From assembly GCA_022839995.1 (NCBI GenBank), contig JALHIN010000009.1:24151-88150 (forward strand): a DNA stretch of 64,000 nt, given 5' to 3'. The notes below the pieces were generated by a model. That model was given only the letters and a program-made list of their open reading frames with translations. It searched no databases and had not been told where the DNA came from. Below are positions 50,850-59,367 of this stretch, piece after piece; the first letter of the stretch is position 1, and every line of letters begins with the position of its first letter. This DNA comes from 79-D21 sp022839995. GTDB taxonomy: Bacteria > Synergistota > Synergistia > Synergistales > 79-D21. A program made the position numbers and the translations under genes.

Positions 50850-51862
50850 AGACGGCAAGCTTACTGGATCCTCTTGAAATTAGGGGGATCCGGCTCGAAG
50901 GACGGATCGCAGCGGCTCCTATCGCGACGGCATCGGCCGATCCGGAGGGAGGGCCGACCCAGAGAAGTCTTGAGATCTACCGTCGCCTGGCTCGTTGCGG
51001 AGTGGCCCTGGTGGTGGTCGAGCACCACGCCGTCAGCAGAAAGGGCAGGGCTCGGGTGGCCCAGTTCCGGTTGGACTCGGAAGCGTGCGAAGAGGCCAAC
51101 CGCCCCATGGCGGCTCTTTTCCGGGAGGCCGGCTGCCCGGCCTTTGTCCAGATCAACCACGCGGGTAGCCAGATCCGCGATGAAGCGCTCCTTTCCGAGA
51201 AATACCCTGTTCTGGCGCCTTCGGAGGTGAAAAACCCGGCCTGTCCCTATGCCGTAAAGCCGAAAGAGATGGACGGAGCGGAAATCCACGCGGTGGTCGA
51301 AGCCTTCGCGGCCGCGGCAAAAAGGGCGATTTCCGCCGGGTACCCGGGGATCCAGGTCCATGCCTGTCACGCGTATCTTCTGGGGCAGTTCCTCAGTCCC
51401 GTAACGAACCACCGGAGGGACGCCTACGGAGGGAAGATCGCGAACCGGGCCCGCCTTCTTTTCGAGATCGTGGAAGCCGTTCGCCCGGCAATCGGCAACG
51501 ACGGCGTCCTTTCAGTCCGGCTTGGGCTTTCGGATACCTTCCCGCAAGATCCTCCCGAGGGGCTGACGCTGGAGGAAGGGCTCTGGGTTGCAAGGGAGCT
51601 CTCCAGGCTTGAAATCGATCACTTGGATATCTCCGGGAACCTTTGCGGATACGACGCGCCTGGAGAAGCCTATTTCGCAGATTGGTCCCGGGCTGCCCGG
51701 GAGGCGGCTTCGAAGGTCCCGGTCACCTGCACGGGAGGGATCCGCAAACTGGAAACGGCCCGTCGCCTGGTCGAAAGCGGTGCTTGCGACCTGGTCGGTA
51801 TCGGAAGGGGGCTCCAGAAGGACCCGGACCTGGTCCGGAAATGGAAGGAGAGCCTGGGATGA
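50846..51862 (+). CDS. Old yellow enzyme-family NADH:flavin oxidoreductase
   Basis: Protein of 338 aa, a single TIM barrel with FMN: RIAAAPIATASA, FVQINHAGSQ, IQVHACHAYLLGQFLSP and CTGGIRKLETA. No C-terminal Fe-S/NAD domain, so it is the short OYE type that reduces activated C=C bonds. The usual His-His/Asn pair is seen as HACH. ATGA overlaps with both the regulator and the M55 gene. Confidence 0.88.
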   Translation: MKTASLLDPLEIRGIRLEGRIAAAPIATASADPEGGPTQRSLEIYRRLARCGVALVVVEHHAVSRKGRARVAQFRLDSEACEEANRPMAALFREAGCPAFVQINHAGSQIRDEALLSEKYPVLAPSEVKNPACPYAVKPKEMDGAEIHAVVEAFAAAAKRAISAGYPGIQVHACHAYLLGQFLSPVTNHRRDAYGGKIANRARLLFEIVEAVRPAIGNDGVLSVRLGLSDTFPQDPPEGLTLEEGLWVARELSRLEIDHLDISGNLCGYDAPGEAYFADWSRAAREAASKVPVTCTGGIRKLETARRLVESGACDLVGIGRGLQKDPDLVRKWKESLG

Positions 51863-52689
51863 AAATTTACGTCAGCCTCGACATGGAAGGCGCAACCGGT
51901 ATCGTTTCACCGGAACAGGTCACGCCAAAAGCCCCGGAATACGCTTTCGGCAGGGCGATGCAGGCCCACGACCTGCGGGCAGTCCTGGAAGGCCTTGAAG
52001 AGGAAGGGATCAGGGATGTCCTGGTGAACGACAGTCACTGGAACATGACCAACCTGGACCTGAGGGATCTGCCTTCCGGTGTCCGGCTCATCAGCGGGTA
52101 CCCGAAACCTCTAAGCATGGTGGAGGGAGTACAGGGATTCGATGCGGCTTTCTTCCTCTGTACCCATGCCATGGCGGGAACGGAAAAAGCGGTGCTGGAC
52201 CATACCCTTTCCGGGAGCACCGTGTATGAAGTCCGGCTGAACGGGTTGAGAGTCGGGGAAACGGGGATCAATGCCGCTTTGTGCGGGTTTCTCGGAGTGC
52301 CGGTGGCACTGGTCACGGGCGACCTTGCCGCCTGCTGGGAGGCCGAAAGTCTCCTGGGTGAAGGGCTTGTAACCTGCGGGGTCAAGGAAGGTCACGGACG
52401 TCATTCCGCGGAACTGCTTTCGCCGGCGGAAACGGCCGCCCTCCTCCGGGAAGCGGCTCGATCAGCGGTCAGGAAGGCTTCGGCAGGGCTTTCCCCGAAG
52501 CTCGTTCTTCAGGCCCCCTTCGTGATGGAACTCACCTTCCAGAGGACGATCCAGGCGGATGCCGCCGCATTCGCCCCTGGATCCTACCGCCTGAGTGGTC
52601 GGACACTCCGGTACGAATCCCAGGACCTGCTGGACGTTCGGCGTTGGCTCTGCGCCGCCCTGGACCTTGCGGCTCACGAAGGGGTGTAG
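51859..52689 (+). CDS. M55-family D-aminopeptidase (DppA-like)
   Basis: Protein of 276 aa. The zinc ligands of DppA are all in place: Asp8 and Glu10 (SLDMEGATG), His60 (NDSHWNM), His103 (CTHAMAG), Glu134 (GETGIN), with His115 as the likely catalytic residue. DppA cleaves D-Ala or other D-residues from peptides. Next to ggt and pgs genes this suggests use of D-amino-acid peptides or D-glutamate polymers. Confidence 0.92.
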   Translation: MKIYVSLDMEGATGIVSPEQVTPKAPEYAFGRAMQAHDLRAVLEGLEEEGIRDVLVNDSHWNMTNLDLRDLPSGVRLISGYPKPLSMVEGVQGFDAAFFLCTHAMAGTEKAVLDHTLSGSTVYEVRLNGLRVGETGINAALCGFLGVPVALVTGDLAACWEAESLLGEGLVTCGVKEGHGRHSAELLSPAETAALLREAARSAVRKASAGLSPKLVLQAPFVMELTFQRTIQADAAAFAPGSYRLSGRTLRYESQDLLDVRRWLCAALDLAAHEGV

Positions 52690-52692
52690 GCC

Positions 52693-53583
52693 GTGATCCT
52701 GGGAGTGGATCTGGGGGGACATTCCTTCGCCCTCGGTTTTGTCAGGGACGAGTCGGTCCTGTCGCTGCGGGAATACGAGACCCCACGCTCGAGGACCGCA
52801 GAGGCGGTTTCCGCCGCGCTACGGGAACGCATCGACGAGATGGCCTCGGGAATTCGGGTGGATGGCATTGGGATCGGGGTTCCTGGCATGTTGGACCGGG
52901 AAAGGGAAAAAGTGCTTCGATCCCCCAATTTCGCGGGGTGGGAAGGGTTGCCCCTGCGCATTTTGCTGGAAAAATCGATCGGGATTCCGGTCCGGATGGA
53001 AAACGATGCGAATTGCACCGCAATCGGGGAGGGACTCCTGGGAGCCGCCCGAGGCTTGGAACATTACGTGGTCCTGACTTTGGGGACCGGGATCGGTGGA
53101 GGCGTCGTCGTCGGCGGCAAGCTTCTCCGGGGCGGGCACGGCATGGCAGGGGAACCCGGGCACCTGGTCATCGGCGGTTCGAAGCCCTGCGGGTGCGGAG
53201 GTCTTGGGCACCTGGAGACGGTCGCAGGCGCAGACGGAATCGAAAGGCGGGCGAAGGAAGCTGGATTCGAACCGGATTTGAAAGCGCTCTGGGAACAGCG
53301 CGAGGATCCGAGGCTCGAACCCGTCTGGAAGGATGTCCTGGAAGCTCTTGGAGCTTCCGTCGCTTCCCTGGTGCATGTCCTGGACCCTGAAGCGGTCGTT
53401 CTGGGAGGGGGACTCGGTCCCGCGAGAGGATTTCTGGAGACCCTGGAACCCATCGTGAAACGGTACCTCGGGGAACCCTACCGGTCATCCCTGGATCTGC
53501 GGGTCGCCAAACTAGGAAAGGCCGCAGCGGTGATCGGGGCGGCTAGCCTGTTCGTCCGGGATGCCGGGGAACGGTTGTGCTAG
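52693..53583 (+). CDS. ROK-family sugar kinase (glucokinase-like)
   Basis: Protein of 296 aa from GTG 52693. ATP site ILGVDLGGHSFALG, catalytic Asp in ENDANCTAIGE, LGTGIGGGVVVGG and the zinc motif GHLVIGGSKPCGCGGLGHLE. It phosphorylates glucose or an amino sugar such as N-acetylmannosamine. No transcription-factor domain. Three bases after the M55 gene. Confidence 0.88.
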   Translation: MILGVDLGGHSFALGFVRDESVLSLREYETPRSRTAEAVSAALRERIDEMASGIRVDGIGIGVPGMLDREREKVLRSPNFAGWEGLPLRILLEKSIGIPVRMENDANCTAIGEGLLGAARGLEHYVVLTLGTGIGGGVVVGGKLLRGGHGMAGEPGHLVIGGSKPCGCGGLGHLETVAGADGIERRAKEAGFEPDLKALWEQREDPRLEPVWKDVLEALGASVASLVHVLDPEAVVLGGGLGPARGFLETLEPIVKRYLGEPYRSSLDLRVAKLGKAAAVIGAASLFVRDAGERLC

Positions 53584-53628
53584 AATGAATCGATTCTCCA
53601 TTTCCCCTTTTGAGGAGGCAAACTGAAA

Positions 53629-54072
53629 ATGGCGATGCCGATGCAGATCAACCTCGAGGAACTGCTTTCCATGCTCATTGCGAGGGTGGATAGCCTGTCT
53701 TTTTCGGATGAAAACCAGAAGACGAAGTTCAACATCCTGGCTCGGGTGCTCTACCGGAAAGGGATTTTGAGTGATCAGGACGTGGTCGATTCCGTCAGGG
53801 AAGAGCACCGTATCCTGAAGGAGCTTGGCTTGATTCCTGAGGTCCCTTCCGAGGAAAACCTGAAAACGATGGCAGAAAGCATCCTGCTCTGGATCCGCGG
53901 AGACGTGGACGCGATCAAAAAGAGCATGGAAGAATACGACAAGAAAATGCGTGAGTTGGCCATGCAGGAGGCCCAGGCACAGAAATCCCGTATCGAGGTG
54001 GCTCCTTCCTCCGTCCTCCAGCAGATCGACCGGATGAGCGGGAAAAAGCCCGGGAGCAAGCTTATCATCTAG
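53629..54072 (+). CDS. Hypothetical helical protein (147 aa)
   Basis: ATG 53629 after GAGGAGG. Soluble, charged and mostly helical (LLSMLIARVDSLSF, DVDAIKKSMEEYDKKM), ending in a Lys/Gly-rich tail. No membrane segment, no recognised family. It closes the plus-strand cluster and may be coiled-coil. A TAGAAT at 53580 could give it a separate promoter. Confidence 0.65.
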   Translation: MAMPMQINLEELLSMLIARVDSLSFSDENQKTKFNILARVLYRKGILSDQDVVDSVREEHRILKELGLIPEVPSEENLKTMAESILLWIRGDVDAIKKSMEEYDKKMRELAMQEAQAQKSRIEVAPSSVLQQIDRMSGKKPGSKLII

Positions 54073-54092
54073 CACCCCCCGGAAAAACAAGG

Positions 54093-54121
54093 GCGGCGGA
54101 GCTGGATTCCAGCTCCGCCGC
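54093..54121. terminator. Bidirectional terminator between the 147-aa gene and uspA
   Basis: Perfect 13-bp stem GCGGCGGAGCTGG / CCAGCTCCGCCGC with a 3-nt loop; TTTT follows on the plus strand within a few bases. Confidence 0.75.
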
Positions 54122-54144
54122 TGCCGTTTTCAGGCAGGGAAGTC

Positions 54145-54600
54145 TCAGAACGGCTCGAAGCCCGGCCTGTAGATCAGAACGGAACAGGGGGCGTAGCGGG
54201 CCACCTTGGCCGCGGTGCTTCCGACGACCAGATACTCCAGGGTGCTGTGCCCCCGGTAGCCGACGACGATCAGGTTATATCCTCCCTCCCGGGCGACGCG
54301 GATCACCGAATCGGCAGGGTCGCCTTCCTCGATCACGATTTTGTGATCATGGCTTTCCAGGCCTAGTCCTTTCTCCGCTTTCCGGATGAAATACTGGATC
54401 TTTTTTTCCGCGATTTCGCGGACTTCAGAGTCGAGATCCGGCGGAACCCAGGGTTCGTAGCCTCTCCAGAGGTACGGTTGAGGAAGGATATGGATGAACG
54501 TGGCCTCGACCCCTAGCCTGTGAGCCAGGGAATGGCCGTATGAAACGACCCTTTCCCCCAATTCGCTCAGGTCAACCGCAACCAGAATCTTCTTGGGCAT
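54145..54600 (-). CDS. Universal stress protein UspA family
   Basis: Protein of 151 aa from ATG 54600. It has VAVDLSELGERVVSYG and the ATP-binding end VVGYRGHSTLEYLVVGSTA (G2xG9xGS). HLSW-type EGDPADSVIRVA is typical. The longer frame upstream runs through the promoter and is not used. Confidence 0.92.
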   Translation of the reverse strand: MPKKILVAVDLSELGERVVSYGHSLAHRLGVEATFIHILPQPYLWRGYEPWVPPDLDSEVREIAEKKIQYFIRKAEKGLGLESHDHKIVIEEGDPADSVIRVAREGGYNLIVVGYRGHSTLEYLVVGSTAAKVARYAPCSVLIYRPGFEPF

Positions 54601-54661
54601 TTCCGGCGCCCCCTTTCGGTCGGGTATCTTCTTTTGGTCCATTCCAGCGCATTCTTGTATC

Positions 54662-54690
54662 AGTATAGTGAAGAGGAAGATGCTTATCAA
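54662..54690 (-). promoter_or_regulatory. uspA promoter
   Basis: TTGATA (54690-54685), 17 bp, TATACT (54667-54662) on the minus strand; transcript start about 55 bp before the uspA ATG. Confidence 0.75.
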
Positions 54691-54748
54691 GGTGTTTCTT
54701 CGAGCAAAAAGGGGGGTATGGTAAGATGACGAAAAAAACAAGGGGAAG

Positions 54749-55528
54749 TTGATTTTGCGGGAAATTCTTCCGATCGTGTTTTCGGTCCTGTTCGGAGCTT
54801 GCCTGGGGTCGTTCCTGAACGTCGTCGCACAGAGGACGGTGGAGGAAAGACCCTGGTGGGGGAAAGAGCGTTCCCGCTGTTTCTCCTGCGGTCGAGTGCT
54901 GGATTCCTCGGAATTGATCCCTCTCGTGTCCTGGATTCTCCTTCGGGGAAGGTGCCGGACCTGCGGAAAGAGAATCCCGGTCCGCTACCTCCTGGCGGAA
55001 TGTACAGGGGCGGCGACTGCGGGATTTCTGTGCTGGCGATGGGGAGTGACCTTCACCGGTTTGTTCGCTGTCGTCACCGGGTTCCTCCTGCTCTTGAACG
55101 CGATGACCGACCTTTACAGCGGTTTTATTTACGATGCCTTCGCCCTTGTTCTGGGGGGAACCGGGATGCTCTTTCGCCTCGGAGGGGGGCTCGATGCCCT
55201 GGCCGACGGTTGCCTGGGCGCCCTGGTGGGGGCGGGGGTGATCGTCCTCATCATCCTGGTTTCCAGGGGAGGAATGGGCTGGGGGGACGCCTGGCTCATG
55301 GCGGGCACGGGAGCGGCTCTCGGCTGGCAACTGACGCTGGTGGCTCTTTACCTGGGATTCGTTTCCGGTGGGATCGTAGCCCTGGGGCTTCTCCTTTCCG
55401 GGGTCGTCAAAAGGAAGGATCCGATTCCCCTTGGGCCGTTCCTCGCTTTAGGAGCCTTTCTCTCCCTTCTTTTCGGCCCTTCCCTTTGGGGATGGTTCGG
55501 GGTTTTCGTAAGGTGGCCGTGGTCCTAG
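54749..55528 (+). CDS. Prepilin peptidase (leader peptidase / N-methyltransferase)
   Basis: Protein of 259 aa from TTG 54749 with AAGGGGAAG upstream. It has eight membrane helices, the zinc-binding Cys44, Cys47, Cys69 and Cys72 of the methyltransferase loop, and the catalytic Asp121 (NAMTDLYSG) and Asp180 (MGWGD). It cleaves and methylates the GspI/J/K pseudopilins encoded at 2-7 kb. Confidence 0.93.
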   Translation: MILREILPIVFSVLFGACLGSFLNVVAQRTVEERPWWGKERSRCFSCGRVLDSSELIPLVSWILLRGRCRTCGKRIPVRYLLAECTGAATAGFLCWRWGVTFTGLFAVVTGFLLLLNAMTDLYSGFIYDAFALVLGGTGMLFRLGGGLDALADGCLGALVGAGVIVLIILVSRGGMGWGDAWLMAGTGAALGWQLTLVALYLGFVSGGIVALGLLLSGVVKRKDPIPLGPFLALGAFLSLLFGPSLWGWFGVFVRWPWS

Positions 55529-55534
55529 GAAAAG

Positions 55535-55575
55535 CCGGGGGGCAAAAAAGGTTGGTTCCTTCTTTTGCCCCCCGG
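55535..55575. terminator. Bidirectional terminator
   Basis: CCGGGGGGCAAAA / TTTTGCCCCCCGG with a 15-nt loop, between convergent genes ending at 55528 and 55589. Confidence 0.75.
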
Positions 55576-55588
55576 TTGCCTTCACCGG

Positions 55589-56521
55589 TTAAAAATCCCC
55601 CATCTGGGCGAGAATTTCCGCAGCCAGGTCGTCGATCCTGTCGGGATCCTGTTCGGTATCCTGCTGGAGAAGAGCGTCCAGTTGCCCCTGGGCAATCTTA
55701 AGCATGTCACCCATTCCGGCTTCGTCCAACTGCGGTTCGAGCGACTGGGCCATTTCTTCCGGCAGCCGTTCCGTCAGGAAGCCGAAGATCAAAATCGGCG
55801 TATTGAACCAGGCCGCCGTCTGTTCGTCCTGCTCCAGCAGGGGGCCGAACACGAGCGCCATGGCATGGGCCCTGTCGCTTTCTTCAGAAGACTCGTCGTC
55901 CATCTCCCAGATTCCAGTCATCAGGAAGGGGAGATCGGGGTCGGTTCGGATTGCCGAACAAACCGCCTTGTAGGCTTCCGCGCAGGGGCCCGAAAGGCGG
56001 AAACTTGCCAACGCCCTGGTGTAAGCCCTTTCGGGTGAATCCGCAGGGTCCGCCATCGTTTCCTTCAGGGCTTCCCTGTAACGCCCCAGGCGCAGCAGGG
56101 CCCCGTAGTGGAGAAGGCGTCCGAGGGTCTGTCCTTCCGGGTCGATTTCCATGAGTTCCCCGGAAAGAGAAAGGGCTTCGGACAATTCCTCCTCAGTGCT
56201 GTTTTCGTTCCCCAGCAGCGAAAAAGCCAGTCGCTGCAGGGATGCGGCCTTCAGCCATTCCGGCAGGCAGCCTTCCGAGAGCAGGCCGAGCCAATCCGGA
56301 TCGGGGTCGCGTAGAACGCGAAGGACGTGCCGCAGGCGCTCCTGGTACTCCTGCTCGTTCCCCTGGAAGACTTCCGCCAGAAGCAGCAGCGCTTCAGGGT
56401 TGTCCGGCGAGACGGAAAGGACGTTTTGGGCCAGGGTTTCGCAGGTCCTGTCGTCATCCGTCTCGTAGGCCTCCTCCAGCCATTGTGAGACCTTCTCCCG
56501 CAGTTTTTGATCCTTCTTCAC
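55589..56521 (-). CDS. TPR-like repeat protein
   Basis: Protein of 310 aa from GTG 56521, six bases after GGGGAGG. Helical repeats (LAQNVLSVSPDNPEALLLLA, LHYGALLRLGRYREALKE) are TPR-like; the C-terminus is acidic (DTEQDPDRIDDLAAEIL). No signal peptide. Last gene of the glycogen operon; function unknown. Confidence 0.7.
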   Translation of the reverse strand: MKKDQKLREKVSQWLEEAYETDDDRTCETLAQNVLSVSPDNPEALLLLAEVFQGNEQEYQERLRHVLRVLRDPDPDWLGLLSEGCLPEWLKAASLQRLAFSLLGNENSTEEELSEALSLSGELMEIDPEGQTLGRLLHYGALLRLGRYREALKETMADPADSPERAYTRALASFRLSGPCAEAYKAVCSAIRTDPDLPFLMTGIWEMDDESSEESDRAHAMALVFGPLLEQDEQTAAWFNTPILIFGFLTERLPEEMAQSLEPQLDEAGMGDMLKIAQGQLDALLQQDTEQDPDRIDDLAAEILAQMGDF

Positions 56522-56556
56522 ACAGAGCCTCCCCTGTTTCGGTTCCAGCAGCATCG

Positions 56557-57828
56557 CTAGGACAGACCGTAAAGCCGCTGGGGTTCCGAGCGTAGCCTCA
56601 CCTCGGGCATCGGCACGATGGTGATGCCTGATTCGGCGTCGAGGAAATACCTCTCGGCGTCGACATCGCGATTGTAACCGATGACGGTGTTTGGCGGAAT
56701 CACGTTGTTTGCGTCGATGATGGCCTGTCGGATCTTGCATCCCTCGCCGATGACCACCCCATGCCCGATCAGGCTTTCTTCGATGACCGACCCGGCCTGG
56801 ATCTCGCAGTTGCGGAAGAGGACGCAGCGGTGCACCACGGCACCGAGGATCCGGCTACCCTCCGCCCTCAGCGTCCCTTCGGCGGAGCAACCCATTCCTT
56901 TGTCCGGGTAGGTGAAGGAGGGGGGATCCGCATAGGAAGAGGTACGGACCGGCCACTGGGGATTGTAGAAGGTCAGGTCCGAAGGGTGCTGAAGAAGGTC
57001 CATGTGGGTTTGCCAGTAGGCCTTGATGGTCCCCACATCGCGCCAATAGGGCTTGTCCTTGCCGGGAAGCTTGTTGGAAGAGAAATCGTAGGCCATGACG
57101 CGGACTTTCCGGAAAAGGGAGGGCAGGATGTCGCGGCCGAAGTCGTGACTGCTGGCCGGGTTCCTGGAATCTTCGATCAGGGCCTGTTCGAGGAGCTCTC
57201 GCTCGAAGATGTAGTTCCCCATCGAAATGTAGCTCCAGCCTGGCTTGTCCGGAATTTCCGGAGGGTTGGCGGGCTTTTCGAGGAAACCGGTCACAACTCC
57301 GTCCTTGTCCGTGTCGATACAGCCGAATTGCCAGGCTTCCGTCTTCGGAACGACATTGGCAGCGACCGTGAGGTCTGCCTTGTTGTCGAGATGGTAGGCC
57401 AGCATCTGCTCGATGTCCATCTTGTAGATGTGATCCGCGGCAAAGATGCAGACCCGGTCCGCATCGAAGAGGGTGATCAGGTGGAGGTTCTGGAAAACGG
57501 CGTCCGCCGTGCCCGCATACCAGTGGTCTCCTGTCCACATCTGGGCCGGGACGTTGGTCACGAAGAAATCCCGACCCCGAAGGGCTCCGCCGAACTGCCA
57601 GCCCCGGTCGATGTGCTCGTTCAGGGACTGGCTTTTGAACTGGACCAGGACGTAGATGGAGAACAGTCCGCTGTTGACCATGTTTGACAGGGCAAAGTCG
57701 ACGATCCGGTACTTCGCTCCGAAGGGAACAGCGGGCTTGGCCCGGTACTTGGTGAGGGGCATGAGGCGTTCGCCTTTTCCTCCCGCCAGGACGATGCCCA
57801 GGACGCGACCGTACTTCCCGTAGATCAT
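56557..57828 (-). CDS. glgC: Glucose-1-phosphate adenylyltransferase GlgC
   Basis: Protein of 423 aa. Nucleotidyltransferase domain with VLAGGKGERLMPLT, KPAVPFGAKYRIVDFALSN, FAADHIYKMD and EKPA, followed by a beta-helix of hexapeptide repeats (GSVIEESLIGHGVVIGEGC). It makes ADP-glucose, the donor for GlgA. It is 13 nt downstream of glgA. Confidence 0.96.
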   Translation of the reverse strand: MIYGKYGRVLGIVLAGGKGERLMPLTKYRAKPAVPFGAKYRIVDFALSNMVNSGLFSIYVLVQFKSQSLNEHIDRGWQFGGALRGRDFFVTNVPAQMWTGDHWYAGTADAVFQNLHLITLFDADRVCIFAADHIYKMDIEQMLAYHLDNKADLTVAANVVPKTEAWQFGCIDTDKDGVVTGFLEKPANPPEIPDKPGWSYISMGNYIFERELLEQALIEDSRNPASSHDFGRDILPSLFRKVRVMAYDFSSNKLPGKDKPYWRDVGTIKAYWQTHMDLLQHPSDLTFYNPQWPVRTSSYADPPSFTYPDKGMGCSAEGTLRAEGSRILGAVVHRCVLFRNCEIQAGSVIEESLIGHGVVIGEGCKIRQAIIDANNVIPPNTVIGYNRDVDAERYFLDAESGITIVPMPEVRLRSEPQRLYGLS

Positions 57829-57841
57829 GATGCTCCCCCCC

Positions 57842-59323
57842 TTAGGATTCCTTCAGATCGGAAACTTCCACACCCAGAAGTTCCAGGTAGAGCTTCGCAT
57901 AGGCCATCGCAGAGGTTTTCCAGGAAAAATCCAGGGCCATTCCCCGGGCAACAAGGGTTTCCCATCGCTTTCTATCGGAGTAGGCCGCCATCGCTCTTCC
58001 CACCGCGTGAACCAGTTCTTCTGCCGTGTAGTCCGTAAACAGGAAACCGTACCCCCGTTCAGAACCGTCCGCGTCGATGATCGTATCTGCCAGGCCTCCC
58101 ACGGCCCGCGCGACGGGGATCGTCCCGTACCGCAGGGCGATGAGCTGAGAAAGTCCGCACGGTTCGAAAAGGGAGGGCATGATCAGCATGTCCGACCCCG
58201 CATAGGCCAGTCGAGCCATTTCATCGCTATAGCCCACATAGGACCAGACCCGTCCTTCGAAACTTTCCGCGGCCTTTCTCAGTCCTTCCTCGTACAGCGC
58301 GTGTCCGCTCCCCACGGCGAGAACCCTGCAGCCCCGGTTGACCAGTCTCTCTATGGAGGCGAGCAGCAGGTCGATTCCCTTCTGCTCCACGAGGCGGCCC
58401 ACCCAGAGGAGCAGCGGGGAGCCGTCATCCTCCCAGCCCAACCTCCGAAGAAGCGCCATTCGGCAACGTTCTTTCCCCTTCATGCTGCCGATTCGGTAAT
58501 GGGCCGGAAGGGCAGGGTCCGTGGCAGGATCCCAAATTTCAGTATCGATCCCGTTCAGAATTCCCTTCAGCTTCCTTTTCTGAGATGCCAGGACTCCGTC
58601 GAGTCCCATGCCGCCGTCCGGTGTCTGGATTTCCCAGGAGTAGCGCGGGCTTACCGTTGTCAGGGCATCCGCCGCGAGGATTCCCCCTTTCAGGAGGTTC
58701 AACTGGCCGTAGAACTCCAGGCCGTCCATTCCGAAAGAGGATGCCTCCAGGCCGTACCCCTGCAGCGCATCCTGCGGCAGGATCCCGTGGTGGGCGAGGT
58801 TGTGCAGGGTGAGAACGGTGTCCACATCCGGCCCCATCTTTCGGTAGTGGCGGTGCCAGCGCAGGGCGACCGGGAGAAGGGCGGTCGGCCAATCATGGAC
58901 GTGGAAGATCTGCGGGTGCCACCTGGAAGCGTTTGCCAACTCCAGGGCCGCCAAGCTGAGGAAGGCGAAAGGCAGCGCAGAGGATTCGGTCAGGTCCATC
59001 GGGTAGATTGAGGGGTTGGAGAAAAGTTCCGGTTGTTCCAGCAGGTAGATCGGGACACCGTCCAGTTCTGTCCTCAGGATCCGGGCGGAAAAGACGCGCC
59101 ATTCCAGGGCAACGTGGACGGAGGCCCGGAGGCGGTTCAGGGGCAGTCGGTTCTTTTCGATGTTCCCAAGCACGCAAGGGTAGGCCGGCAAGAGGACGCG
59201 GCAATCCGCGCCGAGCTGCCGAAGCGCTTTCGGCAAAGCCTGTACCACGTCCCCCAGGCCGCCCATTTTTGCCAGGGGGGCCATTTCCGGTGCCACGTGA
59301 AGGATCCTGGGCTTGATCGGCAT
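57842..59323 (-). CDS. glgA: Glycogen synthase GlgA (GT5)
   Basis: Protein of 493 aa. N-terminal KMGGLGDVVQALPKAL (the usual motif is KTGGLADV), HVDWPTALLP-like HVHDWPTALLPV and the C-terminal EPCGLSQLIALRYGTIPVA. It extends alpha-1,4-glucan from ADP-glucose. ATG 59323 lacks a close ribosome binding site; GAGGAGGGG about 20 nt further upstream may serve a CTG start eight codons earlier. Confidence 0.95.
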   Translation of the reverse strand: MPIKPRILHVAPEMAPLAKMGGLGDVVQALPKALRQLGADCRVLLPAYPCVLGNIEKNRLPLNRLRASVHVALEWRVFSARILRTELDGVPIYLLEQPELFSNPSIYPMDLTESSALPFAFLSLAALELANASRWHPQIFHVHDWPTALLPVALRWHRHYRKMGPDVDTVLTLHNLAHHGILPQDALQGYGLEASSFGMDGLEFYGQLNLLKGGILAADALTTVSPRYSWEIQTPDGGMGLDGVLASQKRKLKGILNGIDTEIWDPATDPALPAHYRIGSMKGKERCRMALLRRLGWEDDGSPLLLWVGRLVEQKGIDLLLASIERLVNRGCRVLAVGSGHALYEEGLRKAAESFEGRVWSYVGYSDEMARLAYAGSDMLIMPSLFEPCGLSQLIALRYGTIPVARAVGGLADTIIDADGSERGYGFLFTDYTAEELVHAVGRAMAAYSDRKRWETLVARGMALDFSWKTSAMAYAKLYLELLGVEVSDLKES

Positions 59324-59367
59324 GAAAATCGGTTTTTCCGTCAGGGCGAACCCCTCCTCGAATGGTT

